Source of the DNA: Agromyces laixinhei
GTDB taxonomy: Bacteria; Actinomycetota; Actinomycetes; Actinomycetales; Microbacteriaceae
Assembly (NCBI RefSeq): GCF_006337065.1
Contig: NZ_CP040872.1
Location: forward strand, 1,178,001-1,242,000
Length of the DNA: 64,000 nt
Direction: 5' to 3'
Shown here: positions 8,424-17,098 of the stretch, one piece after another
Position numbering within the stretch: position 1 is the first letter of the stretch
How the letters are laid out: every line of letters starts with the position of its first letter
The notes under the pieces: model-generated
Told to the model about the DNA's origin: nothing
Database searches by the model: none
What the model saw: only the letters and a program-made list of their open reading frames with translations
Program-made: the position numbers and the translations under genes

Positions 8424-9611
8424 TCAGAGCCGCTCGACGAGCAGCGTGACGTGACGCCCCGCTTCACGCGTCAGCACGATGGTGGCCGACGACGTGCCCT
8501 TCAGCTTCAGCCGGGTGCGAAGCTGCGCCGGGTCGACGTCCACTCCGCGCTTCTTGATCTCGAGCGTGCCGATCCCTCGGGCGGCAAGGGCCTGGCGCAA
8601 CTGGCGCTCGTCGGCCGGCAACCGTTCGATCACGCGGAAACCGCGAGCGAACGGCGAATCGAATGCCGTGTCGGCGGTGAGGTACGCAATGCCGGCGTTC
8701 AGCATCCACGCACCGTTCGCGCGGGCGAGGTCGCCGATCAGGCGTGCGCGGATCACGGCGCCGTCGGGCTCGTAGAGGTACTCGCCGAGCGGGCCGACGG
8801 GGGCGTCTTCGCTGTCGGCTTCGGCCGTGAGTTCCTGCGCAGTGTCGCCGCGGATCACGAGGGCCGCACGGCGGATTCCCGGTCGGGCGACAGCCCCGAA
8901 CCACACCCCGAGCTCGACGAGATCGCCGTCGACCGAGATCCACTGCGCCTCGGTGTTCGCCGGGATCACGTCGCGGTCGGTGCCCGGGCCGAGCTTCACG
9001 CCGACCGGCATGCGGTCGCCGAGGCCGAAGGCGAACTCGAGCGAGGGGGAGTAGGCCGAGGCATCCCTGATTCTCGTTGTCGTACCCGCCTCGGTGGTTC
9101 GACGCGCCGGATCGAGCCAGGCGCCGTCGATGCCGCCGAGTGCGACGCTCTCGGCCGATTCATGCAGCACCTGTACCCGCGGGAACGGCGTGAGGTTGTA
9201 TGCGGCGACGGCTGCGGTGACCTCGTCGGCGTCGGCGGCGGTGACTTCGAGGTCGATCGCCGCCATCGCGAGCGTGTCGCCGCCGATGCCGCAGCCGAGG
9301 TCGGCGACGTGGTGCACCCCGGCGCGTGAGAACCGCCCGGCATGGATGGCCGCGACCTTCAGTCGGGTGGCCTGTTCGAGTCCGGCCTCGGTGAAGAGCA
9401 TGCGGGAGGCGAACGGGCCGAACTTGGCCTCGGCCTTCGCGCGGAGTCTGGCCTGGCTGAGCACGGCGGCGACGAGCGCCGGCGCGTGACCCTGCTTGCG
9501 GAGGTCGGAGACCGTCTTGACGATGTCGGCCTTCGAGTCCCAATCGGGGAGCGCGTCGAGCAGCGTGAGACCCTCTGGGGAGAGCAGTTCGACGAGTTCG
9601 GCGCGATCCAC
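8424..9611 (-). CDS. SAM-dependent methyltransferase with THUMP-like domain
   Basis: A 395-residue class I methyltransferase. The first 95 residues form a helical region, followed by the SAM-binding glycine-rich loop VADLGCGIGGDTLAMA near residues 102-117 and the acidic strand-2 region VTAADAD. GAWLDPARRT matches the NPPY-like position of the catalytic motif. The C-terminal ~80 residues (ERLPADERQLRQALAARGIG and on) resemble the THUMP-like domain found in this actinobacterial family, so an RNA substrate is likely but unproven. The gene is monocistronic, convergent with the DUF4190 cluster and divergent from groES. Confidence 0.85.
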   Translation of the reverse strand: MDRAELVELLSPEGLTLLDALPDWDSKADIVKTVSDLRKQGHAPALVAAVLSQARLRAKAEAKFGPFASRMLFTEAGLEQATRLKVAAIHAGRFSRAGVHHVADLGCGIGGDTLAMAAIDLEVTAADADEVTAAVAAYNLTPFPRVQVLHESAESVALGGIDGAWLDPARRTTEAGTTTRIRDASAYSPSLEFAFGLGDRMPVGVKLGPGTDRDVIPANTEAQWISVDGDLVELGVWFGAVARPGIRRAALVIRGDTAQELTAEADSEDAPVGPLGEYLYEPDGAVIRARLIGDLARANGAWMLNAGIAYLTADTAFDSPFARGFRVIERLPADERQLRQALAARGIGTLEIKKRGVDVDPAQLRTRLKLKGTSSATIVLTREAGRHVTLLVERL

Positions 9612-9664
9612 CCGGCCACGCTAGCATCGTGCGGTCACCGCTGTTCCGCCCATGGCTGAACGGG

Positions 9665-9691
9665 CTGGCACTCACGTTGCACGAGTGCCAA
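9665..9691. promoter_or_regulatory. CIRCE element 1 (HrcA operator)
   Basis: The half-site CTGGCACTC at 9665-9673 is separated by exactly 9 nt from GAGTGCCAA at 9683-9691. This matches the CIRCE consensus TTAGCACTC-N9-GAGTGCTAA. A -35-like TTGCAC lies in the spacer, so bound HrcA would cover the groES promoter. Confidence 0.88.
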
Positions 9692-9705
9692 ATCGGCCCT
9701 AGACT
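9677..9705 (+). promoter_or_regulatory. groES promoter (-35 TTGCAC, -10 TAGACT)
   Basis: TTGCAC at 9677-9682 and TAGACT at 9700-9705 are spaced by 17 nt, a good sigmaA-type promoter. The -35 lies inside CIRCE 1 and the start site is expected inside CIRCE 2, explaining heat-shock repression by HrcA. Confidence 0.7.
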
Positions 9706-9709
9706 CGAC

Positions 9710-9736
9710 CTAGCACTCTCGCTCTGAGGCTGCTAA
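9710..9736. promoter_or_regulatory. CIRCE element 2, imperfect
   Basis: CTAGCACTC at 9710-9718, a 9-nt spacer, then GGCTGCTAA at 9728-9736. The left arm matches the CIRCE consensus at 8 of 9 positions and the right arm at 7 of 9. It overlaps the expected groES transcription start. Confidence 0.72.
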
Positions 9737-9784
9737 CAAGTCTTCGTCAAGACAGTTCATTCACTGAGAGTAAAGGGGTCAACC

Positions 9785-10081
9785 GTGTCGGTTTCCATCA
9801 AGCCGCTCGAGGATCGCATCGTCATCAAGCAGGTCGACGCCGAGCAGACCACGGCATCGGGTCTGGTCATCCCCGACACCGCCAAGGAGAAGCCCCAGGA
9901 GGGCGAGGTCGTGGCGGTCGGCCCCGGCCGCATCGATGACAACGGCAACCGCGTTCCGCTCGACGTCGCCGTCGGCGACAAGGTGATCTACTCCAAGTAC
10001 GGCGGCACCGAGGTCAAGTTCGGCGGCGACGACCTGCTCGTCCTGTCGGCCCGCGACGTGCTCGCAGTCGTCGTCCGCTGA
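9785..10081 (+). CDS. groES: Co-chaperonin GroES
   Basis: GroES is the heptameric lid of the GroEL chaperonin. The 98-residue length is standard. The N-terminus [15 protein letters not shown] is the family signature, the mobile loop is around [21 protein letters not shown] (residues 19-39), and the end [29 protein letters not shown] is typical. The GTG start at 9785 follows AAGGGG. Expression is predicted to be heat-inducible through two CIRCE operators. Unusually, no groEL follows; a terminator and rarD come next, so groEL must be elsewhere in the genome. Confidence 0.97.
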   Translation: MSVSIKPLEDRIVIKQVDAEQTTASGLVIPDTAKEKPQEGEVVAVGPGRIDDNGNRVPLDVAVGDKVIYSKYGGTEVKFGGDDLLVLSARDVLAVVVR

Positions 10082-10098
10082 GTCGACACGATTCATCC

Positions 10099-10134
10099 GA
10101 GGCCGGGTCGCCCCACACGGGGCGTCCCGGCCTC
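10099..10134 (+). terminator. groES terminator
   Basis: A GC-rich hairpin 18 nt after groES: arms GAGGCCGGG (10099-10107) and CCCGGCCTC (10126-10134), continued by CGCCCC/GGGGCG around an ACAC loop with one internal mismatch. There is no strong T-run, as is usual for high-GC actinobacteria. Confidence 0.7.
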
Positions 10135-10245
10135 GTCGTATTCCGGCGACGGATGCCGCAGCCGCTCTGCTCACCCGCTTCGATGTCGGCCGGATCTCGA
10201 CGGTGAACGGCTGACTCGGCACCGTGCGGCGCCGGTGCCCGGGCG

Positions 10246-10251
10246 TAGTCT
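10246..10251 (+). promoter_or_regulatory. rarD -10 hexamer, leaderless start
   Basis: TAGTCT ends 6 nt before the GTG at 10258, supporting a leaderless transcript and choosing 10258 over the in-frame GTG at 10252. Confidence 0.55.
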
Positions 10252-10257
10252 GTGCTG

Positions 10258-11214
10258 GTGTCATCGCGCTCAGAGACCTCCGCCGGCCCCGCGACGAGCG
10301 CCGCAGCGGGGGTGAGTCGATCCGGCCTCGTCTACGCGATCGCCGCCTACGCGCTCTGGGGCTTCCTTCCCGTCTACTTCATCGCGCTCGCACCGGCGAG
10401 CCCGTTCGAGGTCGTGCCGTGGCGGGTCCTCTTCTCCCTCGTCTTCTGCGCGCTGATCATCGCGGTCACGCGTGCGTGGAGGCCGCTCGCCCTCCTCTTC
10501 CGCGATCGCCGCATCCTGCTGACGATGGGTCTCGCCGGCGTTCTCATCTACGTCAACTGGCAGACGTACGTGTATGCGGCGCTCTCGAACCAGGTCGTCG
10601 AAGCGGCGCTCGGCTACTTCATCAACCCGATCGTCACGGTGTTCCTCGGTGTCTTCGTGATGCGAGAGCGGCTCAATCCGACGCAGTGGACGGCGGTCGG
10701 CATCTCGATCATCGCCGTCATCGTGCTGGCGATCGGTTACGGCCAATTGCCGTGGATCGCCCTCGTGCTGGCATTCTCGTTCGGCTTCTACGGGCTCATC
10801 AAGAAGCGCGTCGGGCCGAAGGTCGACGCGGTCTCCGGCCTGACCCTCGAGACGGTCTGGCTCGCGCCGCTCGCGATCGTGCAACTCGTCTTCGTCGGCA
10901 TGACGACCGGACTCACGATCGGCACCGTCAGTGTGTGGCACACCGTGCTGCTGATCGGGCTCGGCGCGGTCACCGCGGTACCCCTGCTGCTCTTCGCCGC
11001 AGCCTCGCGCCGGCTGCCGCTCATCTACATGGGCTTCATCCAGTACTTCGCGCCGTTCATCCAGTTCCTCGTCGGCGTCTTCGTGCTGCAAGAGCCGATG
11101 CCGCCGGAACGGTGGATCGGATTCGGACTCGTCTGGGTGGCGCTCATCGTGCTGACGTTCGATCTGCTGCGGGGCGTTCGTGCGTCACGTCGCATCGTCG
11201 TCGAGCCCGCCTGA
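10258..11214 (+). CDS. rarD: EamA family transporter RarD
   Basis: A drug/metabolite transporter superfamily permease. The protein of about 318 residues has ten hydrophobic segments arranged as two EamA halves. RarD-specific features are visible: YAIAAYALWGFLPVYFIAL at the first helix, PWRVLFSLVF, and YVNWQTYVYAAL followed by EAALGYFINPIVTVFLG. The substrate is not known; RarD of E. coli was only linked to chloramphenicol sensitivity. GTG 10258 is preferred because of the -10 box 6 nt upstream; GTG 10252 would add two residues. It is a single-gene unit between groES and the liv binding protein. Confidence 0.9.
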   Translation: MSSRSETSAGPATSAAAGVSRSGLVYAIAAYALWGFLPVYFIALAPASPFEVVPWRVLFSLVFCALIIAVTRAWRPLALLFRDRRILLTMGLAGVLIYVNWQTYVYAALSNQVVEAALGYFINPIVTVFLGVFVMRERLNPTQWTAVGISIIAVIVLAIGYGQLPWIALVLAFSFGFYGLIKKRVGPKVDAVSGLTLETVWLAPLAIVQLVFVGMTTGLTIGTVSVWHTVLLIGLGAVTAVPLLLFAAASRRLPLIYMGFIQYFAPFIQFLVGVFVLQEPMPPERWIGFGLVWVALIVLTFDLLRGVRASRRIVVEPA

Positions 11215-11386
11215 GCGGTCGGCCACGGGGCCGGAGGCTGGTCGGTCGGGCACGGCCCGAGGCATGCGCCGGCGCGCGATCCCCGCGTGAGAGCGCGTCT
11301 TCGCGCGGCTTCCGTGCGCGCGAACCCGATCAGGTGACGGCGTGGTAACGATTGGGCCGGTGTTACCGGGTTGTGACCGCAGCGGC

Positions 11387-11415
11387 TTGTTTCGCCATGG
11401 GCTGCAGAATACTGT
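11387..11415 (+). promoter_or_regulatory. Promoter of the liv-type binding protein gene
   Basis: TTGTTT (11387-11392) and TACTGT (11410-11415) are separated by 17 nt. The expected start near 11422 gives a leader of about 57 nt ending in a Shine-Dalgarno sequence. GTnAC repeats lie just upstream at 11345-11377. Confidence 0.55.
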
Positions 11416-11478
11416 CAGACAACGGCGTCATCACGGCGCTGCATTGTGTACCAATTTCCTTCAGTCCCAAGGAGCAAC

Positions 11479-12783
11479 ATGAGCGTATTCGCGAAGGCCA
11501 CGGCCTCTCGCTCGGCTCGCGCAGCTTGGACGGGTGTCGCCCTTGCGGGCGCCAGCGCCCTCCTCCTCACTGCGTGCAGTTCGGGCACTCCCGCCCCGGC
11601 CGATACGGAAGAGCCGGCTGCAGACACCGACTGCGCGCAGCCGATCGCTGAGGGCGAGCGCAACCTCACCCTCAACCTCGGAACGATCCTTCCGCAGAGT
11701 GGTTCGCTCGCGTTCCTCGGCCCGCCCGAAGAAGCCGGCGTGCAGCTCGGTGCCGACGACGTCAATGCGGTCGACTCGGGCCTGACGGCCGACGTCACGT
11801 TCCGAGACTCGGGCGACACCACGACCGACATCGCGACCGTCTCCGTCACCGACCTCCTCTCGCAGGATGTGTCGGCGATCATCGGTGCCGCTTCGTCCGG
11901 TGTGTCGAAGACGGTCATCGACCAGATCGTGTCTGCCGGCGTCATCCAGTTCTCGCCTGCGAACACCTCAGCCGACTTCACCGACTACGACGACAACGGC
12001 CTGTACTGGCGTACGTCGCCGTCCGACGTGCTGCAGGGTGAAGTGCTCGGCAACCGCATCGCCGCCGACGGCAACTCGACGCTGGGCCTGATCGTCCTCA
12101 ACGACGCATACGGCACCGGTCTCGCGGACTACACCAAGACCGCGTTCGAGGCGGCCGGTGGCGAAGTCGTCGCCGAGGCCCTCTTCAACGAGGGTGACTC
12201 GAGCTTCGACTCGCAGATCGCCGATGTGACCGCCGCCAACCCCGATGCGATCGCGCTGATCACCTTCGACCAGGCGAAGATCATCGTTCCGGCGCTCGTC
12301 GGCAGCGGCTACCCCGGTGAGAACCTGTACTTCGTCGACGGAAACCTCTCCGACTACAGTGCAGACTTCGCACCCGGTCTCATCACCGGCGCGCAGGGCA
12401 CCCTCCCGGGTATCGACACCGAGAAGCTCGGTGACTTCACCGACAAGCTGCTCGCCGTCGACCCCGCCCTCACCGATTACAGCTACGCGGCGGAGTCCTA
12501 CGACGCCGTGGTGCTGCTCTCGCTCGCGGCCTACGCGGCCAACAGCACTGAGGGCGCCGACATCGCCGCCTACCTCCAGCAGGTCTCGGGTGGTTGCGGT
12601 GAAGGTGAGAAGGTCACCACCTACGAAGATGGCATCGCACTGCTCGCCGAGGGCCAGCAGATCGATTACGACGGCCCCTCCGGTCCGATCACGTTCGACG
12701 AGAACGGCGACCCGACCGAGGCGACCATCGGCATCTACGAGTACGGAGACGACAACACCTACTCGCGCACCGGCGATGGCTGA
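11479..12783 (+). CDS. Branched-chain amino acid ABC transporter substrate-binding lipoprotein
   Basis: Extracytoplasmic binding protein (LivK/type 1 periplasmic-binding fold) that should deliver leucine-type amino acids or related compounds to the LivHMGF permease encoded convergently. The start ATG 11479 follows AAGGAG and gives 434 residues with a charged n-region, a hydrophobic core, and the lipobox LLTAC placing the lipidated Cys at residue 33. After a short Thr/Pro/Glu linker comes TLNLGTILPQSGSLAFLGPP, the family entry motif. ABC subunits are on the other strand with terminators between, so the binding protein is regulated separately. The exact ligand cannot be told from sequence. Confidence 0.92.
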   Translation: MSVFAKATASRSARAAWTGVALAGASALLLTACSSGTPAPADTEEPAADTDCAQPIAEGERNLTLNLGTILPQSGSLAFLGPPEEAGVQLGADDVNAVDSGLTADVTFRDSGDTTTDIATVSVTDLLSQDVSAIIGAASSGVSKTVIDQIVSAGVIQFSPANTSADFTDYDDNGLYWRTSPSDVLQGEVLGNRIAADGNSTLGLIVLNDAYGTGLADYTKTAFEAAGGEVVAEALFNEGDSSFDSQIADVTAANPDAIALITFDQAKIIVPALVGSGYPGENLYFVDGNLSDYSADFAPGLITGAQGTLPGIDTEKLGDFTDKLLAVDPALTDYSYAAESYDAVVLLSLAAYAANSTEGADIAAYLQQVSGGCGEGEKVTTYEDGIALLAEGQQIDYDGPSGPITFDENGDPTEATIGIYEYGDDNTYSRTGDG

Positions 12784-12802
12784 TCCGAGTTCGTGAACTG
12801 AG

Positions 12803-12832
12803 AAGGGCCCCGGCTTCGGCCGGGGCCCTTTT
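12803..12832 (+). terminator. Intrinsic terminator of the liv binding protein gene
   Basis: Perfect 12-bp stem, AAGGGCCCCGGC (12803-12814) and its complement (12819-12830), TTCG loop, and a TTTT run at 12829-12832. A textbook rho-independent terminator 20 nt after the stop. Confidence 0.93.
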
Positions 12833-12967
12833 CGGTCTCTCCGGGGGCGTTCCGGCACTGCTTCGCGCCGTGGCGGGCCCGATCATTGCGCTCGCTGCAG
12901 CACCCGCGGAGAGCGCGTGGACGACGGCGGAGCCCGGCGGGCGGGCGGCCGAGCGCAGGCAACGAGA

Positions 12968-12999
12968 AATGGGGCGGATGCCGCAGCATCCGCCCCATT
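12968..12999 (-). terminator. Terminator of the livHMGF operon
   Basis: Stem of 14 bp (12968-12981 with 12986-12999) around a 4-nt loop, followed on the minus strand by a T-rich TTTCTC run. It lies 16 nt past the livF stop. Confidence 0.82.
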
Positions 13000-13014
13000 C
13001 ATCGTGCGTGGAGT

Positions 13015-13791
13015 TTACTCGTCCTCGTCCTGGCCGAGCGTGCCGAGGTAGAGTCCGATCACCTTCGGGTCGTTCAGGAGCTCACGGCCGGTGCCCGTGT
13101 AGGCGTCGCGGCCCTGGTCGAGCACGTAGCCGCGATCGCAGATCTGCAGGCAGCGGCGCGCGTTCTGCTCGACCATGATGGTCGTGACGCCCGCCCTGTT
13201 GATCTCCTTGACGCGCAGGAACGCCTCATCTTGGCGAACCGGCGAGAGGCCGGCCGACGGCTCGTCGAGCAGCATGACGTGCGGGCCCATCATCAGCGCG
13301 CGCGACATGGCCACCATCTGGCGCTCACCTCCGGAGAGCGACCCGGCGCGCTGGCCGAGACGATCGGCGAGTTCGGGGAAGATCTCTCGCACGAACTCGA
13401 GCCGCTCCTTCACGCCCTTCGGCTTCAGGTACATGCCCATCTCGAGGTTCTCCTGGATCGTGAGCGACGGGAACACGTTGTTCGTCTGCGGCACGAACCC
13501 GACGCCCTTCGCCACGAGCTTGTTCGCCTTCAGGTTGGTGATCTCTTCACCGTTCAGGCGGATCTGACCCTCGCGCACCTTCACCAGCCCGAAGATCGCC
13601 TTCAGGAGTGTCGACTTGCCGGCGCCATTGGGGCCGATGATGCCGATGAGCTCACCGGGCGCCGCCGTCAGCGAGGTGCCGTGCAGGATATTGATGCCCG
13701 GCAGGTATCCGGCGACGACGTCGCGCACCTCGACCACGAGGTTCGTGGCCGGGGGCTCGACGACGGCGGGAGCCGCGTTACTGTTCGTCAT
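13015..13791 (-). CDS. livF: Branched-chain amino acid ABC transporter ATPase LivF
   Basis: The second ATPase of a LivHMGF importer. The protein has 258 residues with Walker A GPNGAGKST, the signature LSGGERQMVAMSRALM, and Walker B VMLLDEPSAGLSP, followed by the switch region TIMVEQNARRCLQICDRGYVLDQG, typical of LivF. It is the last gene of the minus-strand operon; its ATG overlaps the livG stop by 14 bp, showing coupling. The N-terminal 20 residues are an Asn/Ala/Pro-rich lead not found in every homologue. A strong hairpin terminator follows. Confidence 0.95.
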   Translation of the reverse strand: MTNSNAAPAVVEPPATNLVVEVRDVVAGYLPGINILHGTSLTAAPGELIGIIGPNGAGKSTLLKAIFGLVKVREGQIRLNGEEITNLKANKLVAKGVGFVPQTNNVFPSLTIQENLEMGMYLKPKGVKERLEFVREIFPELADRLGQRAGSLSGGERQMVAMSRALMMGPHVMLLDEPSAGLSPVRQDEAFLRVKEINRAGVTTIMVEQNARRCLQICDRGYVLDQGRDAYTGTGRELLNDPKVIGLYLGTLGQDEDE

Positions 13792-14689
13792 CGATGAGCT
13801 CCTTCAGTGCTTCGACGGTCTCCGTGTCGGTCGAGCCGAGGTCGGAGTCATGGTGTGCCCCGAGATAGGCGTCGATCACGGCGGGATTCTCCATGACCTC
13901 GTGCGGGCCGCCCTCGGCGACCACCTTGCCCTCGGCCATCACGATCACCCAGTCGGCGATGTGGCGCACCATGTGCATGTCGTGCTCGACGAAGAGCACG
14001 GTCATGCCCTGCTCTTTGAGAGCGAGCACGTGGTCGAGCAGCGACTGGGTGAGGGCCGGGTTGACCCCGGCCATCGGCTCATCGAGCATGACGAGGGTCG
14101 GATCGCTCATCAGCGCCCTCGCCATCTCGAGGAGCTTGCGCTGCCCGCCCGACAGACTGGCCGCGTAGTCGTCCTTCTTGGCGTCGAGCTTGAACCGCCC
14201 GAGGAGTTCCAGGGCCTTCGCCTCGATCTCGTCGTCTTGCTTGCGCCAGAGCGACGGGATGAGTGAGCGGAAGAGGTTCTCCCCGATCTGATCCTTCGCA
14301 CCGAGCTTCATGTTGTCCATCACCGTCAGGAGGCCGAGCGACTTGGTGAGCTGGAACGTGCGGATGAGGCCCATGCGCGCCACGCGGTAGGCGGGCACGT
14401 GCGCCAGCGAGCGACCTTCGAACGACCAGGTGCCGGTGTCGGGCTTGTCGAAGCCGGTCAGCAGGTTGAAGAAGGTGGTCTTGCCGGCACCGTTGGGACC
14501 GATGAGCGCGGTGATCGCGCCGCGCGGGATCTCGACGTGGTCGACGTCGACAGCGGTGAGGCCGCCGAAGGTGCGAGTGACACCGTCGGCGATCAGGATC
14601 GGATCGTGCTTCTTGACGCCGGGCGCCGCGTCTCCGACGTGGAGCCCGGTGGTTTTCGTGGGCCTCGAGGAGGCGGTTTCACTTGACAA
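13778..14689 (-). CDS. livG: Branched-chain amino acid ABC transporter ATPase LivG
   Basis: The first ATPase of the importer: 303 residues with Walker A GPNGAGKTT, the LivG insert around FRSLIPSLWRKQDDEIEAKA, signature LSGGQRKLLEMARALM, Walker B LVMLDEPMAGVNP, and FVEHDMHMVRHIADWVIVM. No ATG or GTG is available near the start; TTG 14689, just inside the livM stop and about 9 nt after AGGAG, is the best candidate and gives translational coupling. About 30 residues precede the ABC core and 25 acidic residues follow it. Function is secure; start is less so. Confidence 0.93.
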   Translation of the reverse strand: MSSETASSRPTKTTGLHVGDAAPGVKKHDPILIADGVTRTFGGLTAVDVDHVEIPRGAITALIGPNGAGKTTFFNLLTGFDKPDTGTWSFEGRSLAHVPAYRVARMGLIRTFQLTKSLGLLTVMDNMKLGAKDQIGENLFRSLIPSLWRKQDDEIEAKALELLGRFKLDAKKDDYAASLSGGQRKLLEMARALMSDPTLVMLDEPMAGVNPALTQSLLDHVLALKEQGMTVLFVEHDMHMVRHIADWVIVMAEGKVVAEGGPHEVMENPAVIDAYLGAHHDSDLGSTDTETVEALKELIDDEQ

Positions 14690-15659
14690 AAGCGAGCTCC
14701 TTCTTGTTTCCGAGGATACCCTGTGGCATGAACACCACTATCAGCATGATGGCCACTCCGACGAGGATGAACCGGAGCTGACCGGCCTGCACCTGCGTCA
14801 TGAACGGGAACCAGCCGGCCGCGACGGCACGGGAGACGAATCCCGAGAAGAACGACAACAGCACCCAGAAGACGATCGAACCGACGATCGGCCCGAGGAT
14901 GGTCGCCGCCCCTCCGAGGAGCAGGACCGCGTAGATGATGAACGTCAGCGTCGGCTGGAAATACGACGGGACGACCGCGCGCGGCATGACGAAGATCATG
15001 CCCGCGAGCGTTCCGAAGAGCCCGCCGAGGATGAGGCTCTGCATCTTGTACGAGTAGACGTTCTTTCCGAGCGCACGCACGGCGTCTTCGTCTTCGCGGA
15101 TGCCCTTGATCACGCGGCCCCACGGGCTGCGCATGATGAGCCAGGTGAAGACCGCGCAGATCGCGACGACGATCCACCCGAGCACGAGGAAGAACCACAC
15201 TCGGTTGTCGAACACCCACGGACCGAACCCGTACCGCCCCTCAGGGAACGGATTGAACGCGAGCAGGTCGCCCTGGTACTGCGACAGGCCGTTCGCCGAT
15301 CCTGTCACGGCGTTGAAGGTGTTGGTCGTGAAGATCAGCCGCAGCACTTCCGCCGCCGCGATGGTCACGATGGCGAGATAGTCTGCTCGCAATCGCAGCG
15401 TCGGGATACCGAGGATGAGTGCGAAGATGGCGGATGCCACGAGCCCCGTGAGCACGCAGGCCCACCACGGCCAGCCGAGCTTGAGCGCAGGGATGGCGTA
15501 CCCGTAGGCGCCGAGCAGCATGAAGCCGGCCTGTCCGAAGTTCAGCAGGCCCGTGAAGCCGAAGTGGATCGCCAGACCCAGCGCGGCGAGCGCGTACGCG
15601 GCGGTGGTCGGGCTGATCAGCTCGACGGCCGCATTTCCGAAGATTGCTCCCCAATCCAT
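14679..15659 (-). CDS. livM: Branched-chain amino acid ABC transporter permease LivM
   Basis: One of two membrane subunits of the importer. The 326-residue protein has about eight hydrophobic segments and the LivM motif LHFGFTGLLNFGQAGFMLLGAY-like stretch near residues 31-52, with the EAA-type loop around WGRVIKGIREDEDAVRALGKN that contacts the ATPase. The C-terminus FMPQGILGNKKELAFVK is typical. It starts 12 nt after livH and overlaps livG. Together with LivH it forms the channel for the substrate delivered by the lipoprotein at 11479. Confidence 0.94.
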   Translation of the reverse strand: MDWGAIFGNAAVELISPTTAAYALAALGLAIHFGFTGLLNFGQAGFMLLGAYGYAIPALKLGWPWWACVLTGLVASAIFALILGIPTLRLRADYLAIVTIAAAEVLRLIFTTNTFNAVTGSANGLSQYQGDLLAFNPFPEGRYGFGPWVFDNRVWFFLVLGWIVVAICAVFTWLIMRSPWGRVIKGIREDEDAVRALGKNVYSYKMQSLILGGLFGTLAGMIFVMPRAVVPSYFQPTLTFIIYAVLLLGGAATILGPIVGSIVFWVLLSFFSGFVSRAVAAGWFPFMTQVQAGQLRFILVGVAIMLIVVFMPQGILGNKKELAFVK

Positions 15660-15671
15660 GATCAGGCCCTC

Positions 15672-17045
15672 CTATCCGATTCTCTCTCGACGGCCCAGGA
15701 TTCCCTGTGGCCGGAACAGCAGCACGACGATCATGATGACCAGTGCGCCGACGTACTTCATGTCGCTCGGCAGCCACAGCGTCGACAGTTCGACGAAGAG
15801 CCCCACGATGATCGCGCCGATGAGCGCGCCGAACGCGGTGCCGAGACCGCCGAGGACGACCGCGGCGAAGATGAGCAGCAGGATCTGGAACCCCATGTCC
15901 CAGCTGACGCCCGGCCGGAAGTAGGCCCAGAGGATGCCGGAGAGGCCGGCGAGCGCCGAGCCGAGCACCCACACGATGCGGATGACGTAGTTCACGTCGA
16001 TGCCGCTCGCGGAGGCGAGGCTCGGGTTGTCGGAGACCGCCCGCGTCGCCTTGCCGATGCGGGTTCGCTGCAGGAAGAACGCGACCGCCAGCAGCACGAT
16101 GATGCTGGTGCCCATGCTCGCGACATCGATCCAGCTGAGCGAGACCGGTCCGAGTGAGAACCTCGCGACTCCCGTCGCACCCTTGAGCTGGAACGTCTGC
16201 CCGCCGTAGAAGAACTGGAACAGGTACCGCAGCGCGAGCGAGAGTCCGATGCTGACGATCATCAGCGGGATCAGGCCGATGCCCTTCTTGCGAAGCGGCT
16301 TCCAGAGCCCGGCATCGAGCACCAGGCCGAGCAGGGCGCTGAGTGCCACCGCGATGATGATGGCGAGCCACATCGGCACACCCAACGTGGTGCCGAAGGT
16401 GAAGGTCATCAACGCACCGAACGTGATGAGCTCGGCGTGCGCGAAGTTCGACAGGCCGGTCGTGCCGAAGATCAGTGAGAGGCCGATGGCTGCGAGCGCG
16501 AGCAGCAGACCGAAGTTCAGGCCGTTCACGGCTCGCTCCAGGAACTGGTTCCAGAAGCTGACGGTCACCCGTTCGCCCTCGCCGAGGAAGAAGTTCACCG
16601 ACGCGTTGCGCGTCTGCCCGAACGAGCCTTCGCGTTCCGCGCCGCCTTCTTCGGCGACGATGACGCCCTCGGGAAGGGTGTCCTCGTCGAGGATCACGGT
16701 GTAGGTGCCCTTCTCGGGCACGCCCACCTGCCAGCGGCCGTCGACATCGGTCTCGGTGTCGGCTTCGAAGCCGTTGCCCTCGACGGAGATCTTGACGCCC
16801 TCGACGGGTTCACCGTCGAACTGCACGTTCCCGTTGAAGTGGTATTCGAACTCTTCAGCGGGCTCCTCGGTCGCTGCGGGCTCCTCGGTTGCTGCGGGCT
16901 CCTCGGTTGCTGCGGCGGCACTCACATCCTCCGCCATCGCAGGGGACGCTGCGATGCCGGACAGGGTGAGTGCGGTCAACAGGAATCCGAGGAGTATGAG
17001 CCACCTCCCGGGCGACCGATGAGCGAGCGTTCGTGTGGGTTTCAC
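15672..17045 (-). CDS. livH: LivH permease fused to an N-terminal extracellular Ig-like domain
   Basis: A 457-residue permease, much longer than the usual LivH (about 290-310). GTG 17045 follows GGAGG at good spacing. Residues 1-37 form a signal sequence ending AMA. An acidic linker with EEPAAT repeats follows, then about 90 residues of a carboxypeptidase-regulatory/CNA-B-like beta fold ([19 protein letters not shown] ... [18 protein letters not shown]). After residue 165 comes a normal LivH core: [38 protein letters not shown], and the C-terminal [16 protein letters not shown]. The extra domain should lie outside the membrane. What it binds is unknown. It is the first gene of the operon. Confidence 0.9.
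   Translation of the reverse strand: MKPTRTLAHRSPGRWLILLGFLLTALTLSGIAASPAMAEDVSAAAATEEPAATEEPAATEEPAEEFEYHFNGNVQFDGEPVEGVKISVEGNGFEADTETDVDGRWQVGVPEKGTYTVILDEDTLPEGVIVAEEGGAEREGSFGQTRNASVNFFLGEGERVTVSFWNQFLERAVNGLNFGLLLALAAIGLSLIFGTTGLSNFAHAELITFGALMTFTFGTTLGVPMWLAIIIAVALSALLGLVLDAGLWKPLRKKGIGLIPLMIVSIGLSLALRYLFQFFYGGQTFQLKGATGVARFSLGPVSLSWIDVASMGTSIIVLLAVAFFLQRTRIGKATRAVSDNPSLASASGIDVNYVIRIVWVLGSALAGLSGILWAYFRPGVSWDMGFQILLLIFAAVVLGGLGTAFGALIGAIIVGLFVELSTLWLPSDMKYVGALVIMIVVLLFRPQGILGRRERIG
16861..16914 (-). repeat. Three 18-bp tandem repeats in the livH linker
   Basis: Three units of 18 bp (16861-16878, 16879-16896, 16897-16914) differ by one base and encode the acidic Glu-Glu-Pro-Ala-Ala-Thr linker between the signal sequence and the Ig-like domain. 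Copy number could vary between strains. Confidence 0.9.
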
Positions 17046-17098
17046 TGCACCTCCAAGGGCACCCGTCGGGCTGGTGGCCTTCCGGGTTCGGTCCTTAT

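Noticed and set aside
16861..16914. Short repeats as a CRISPR-like array
   Set aside because: The three 18-bp units are contiguous without spacers and lie in frame in the livH linker, so they are a coding tandem repeat.
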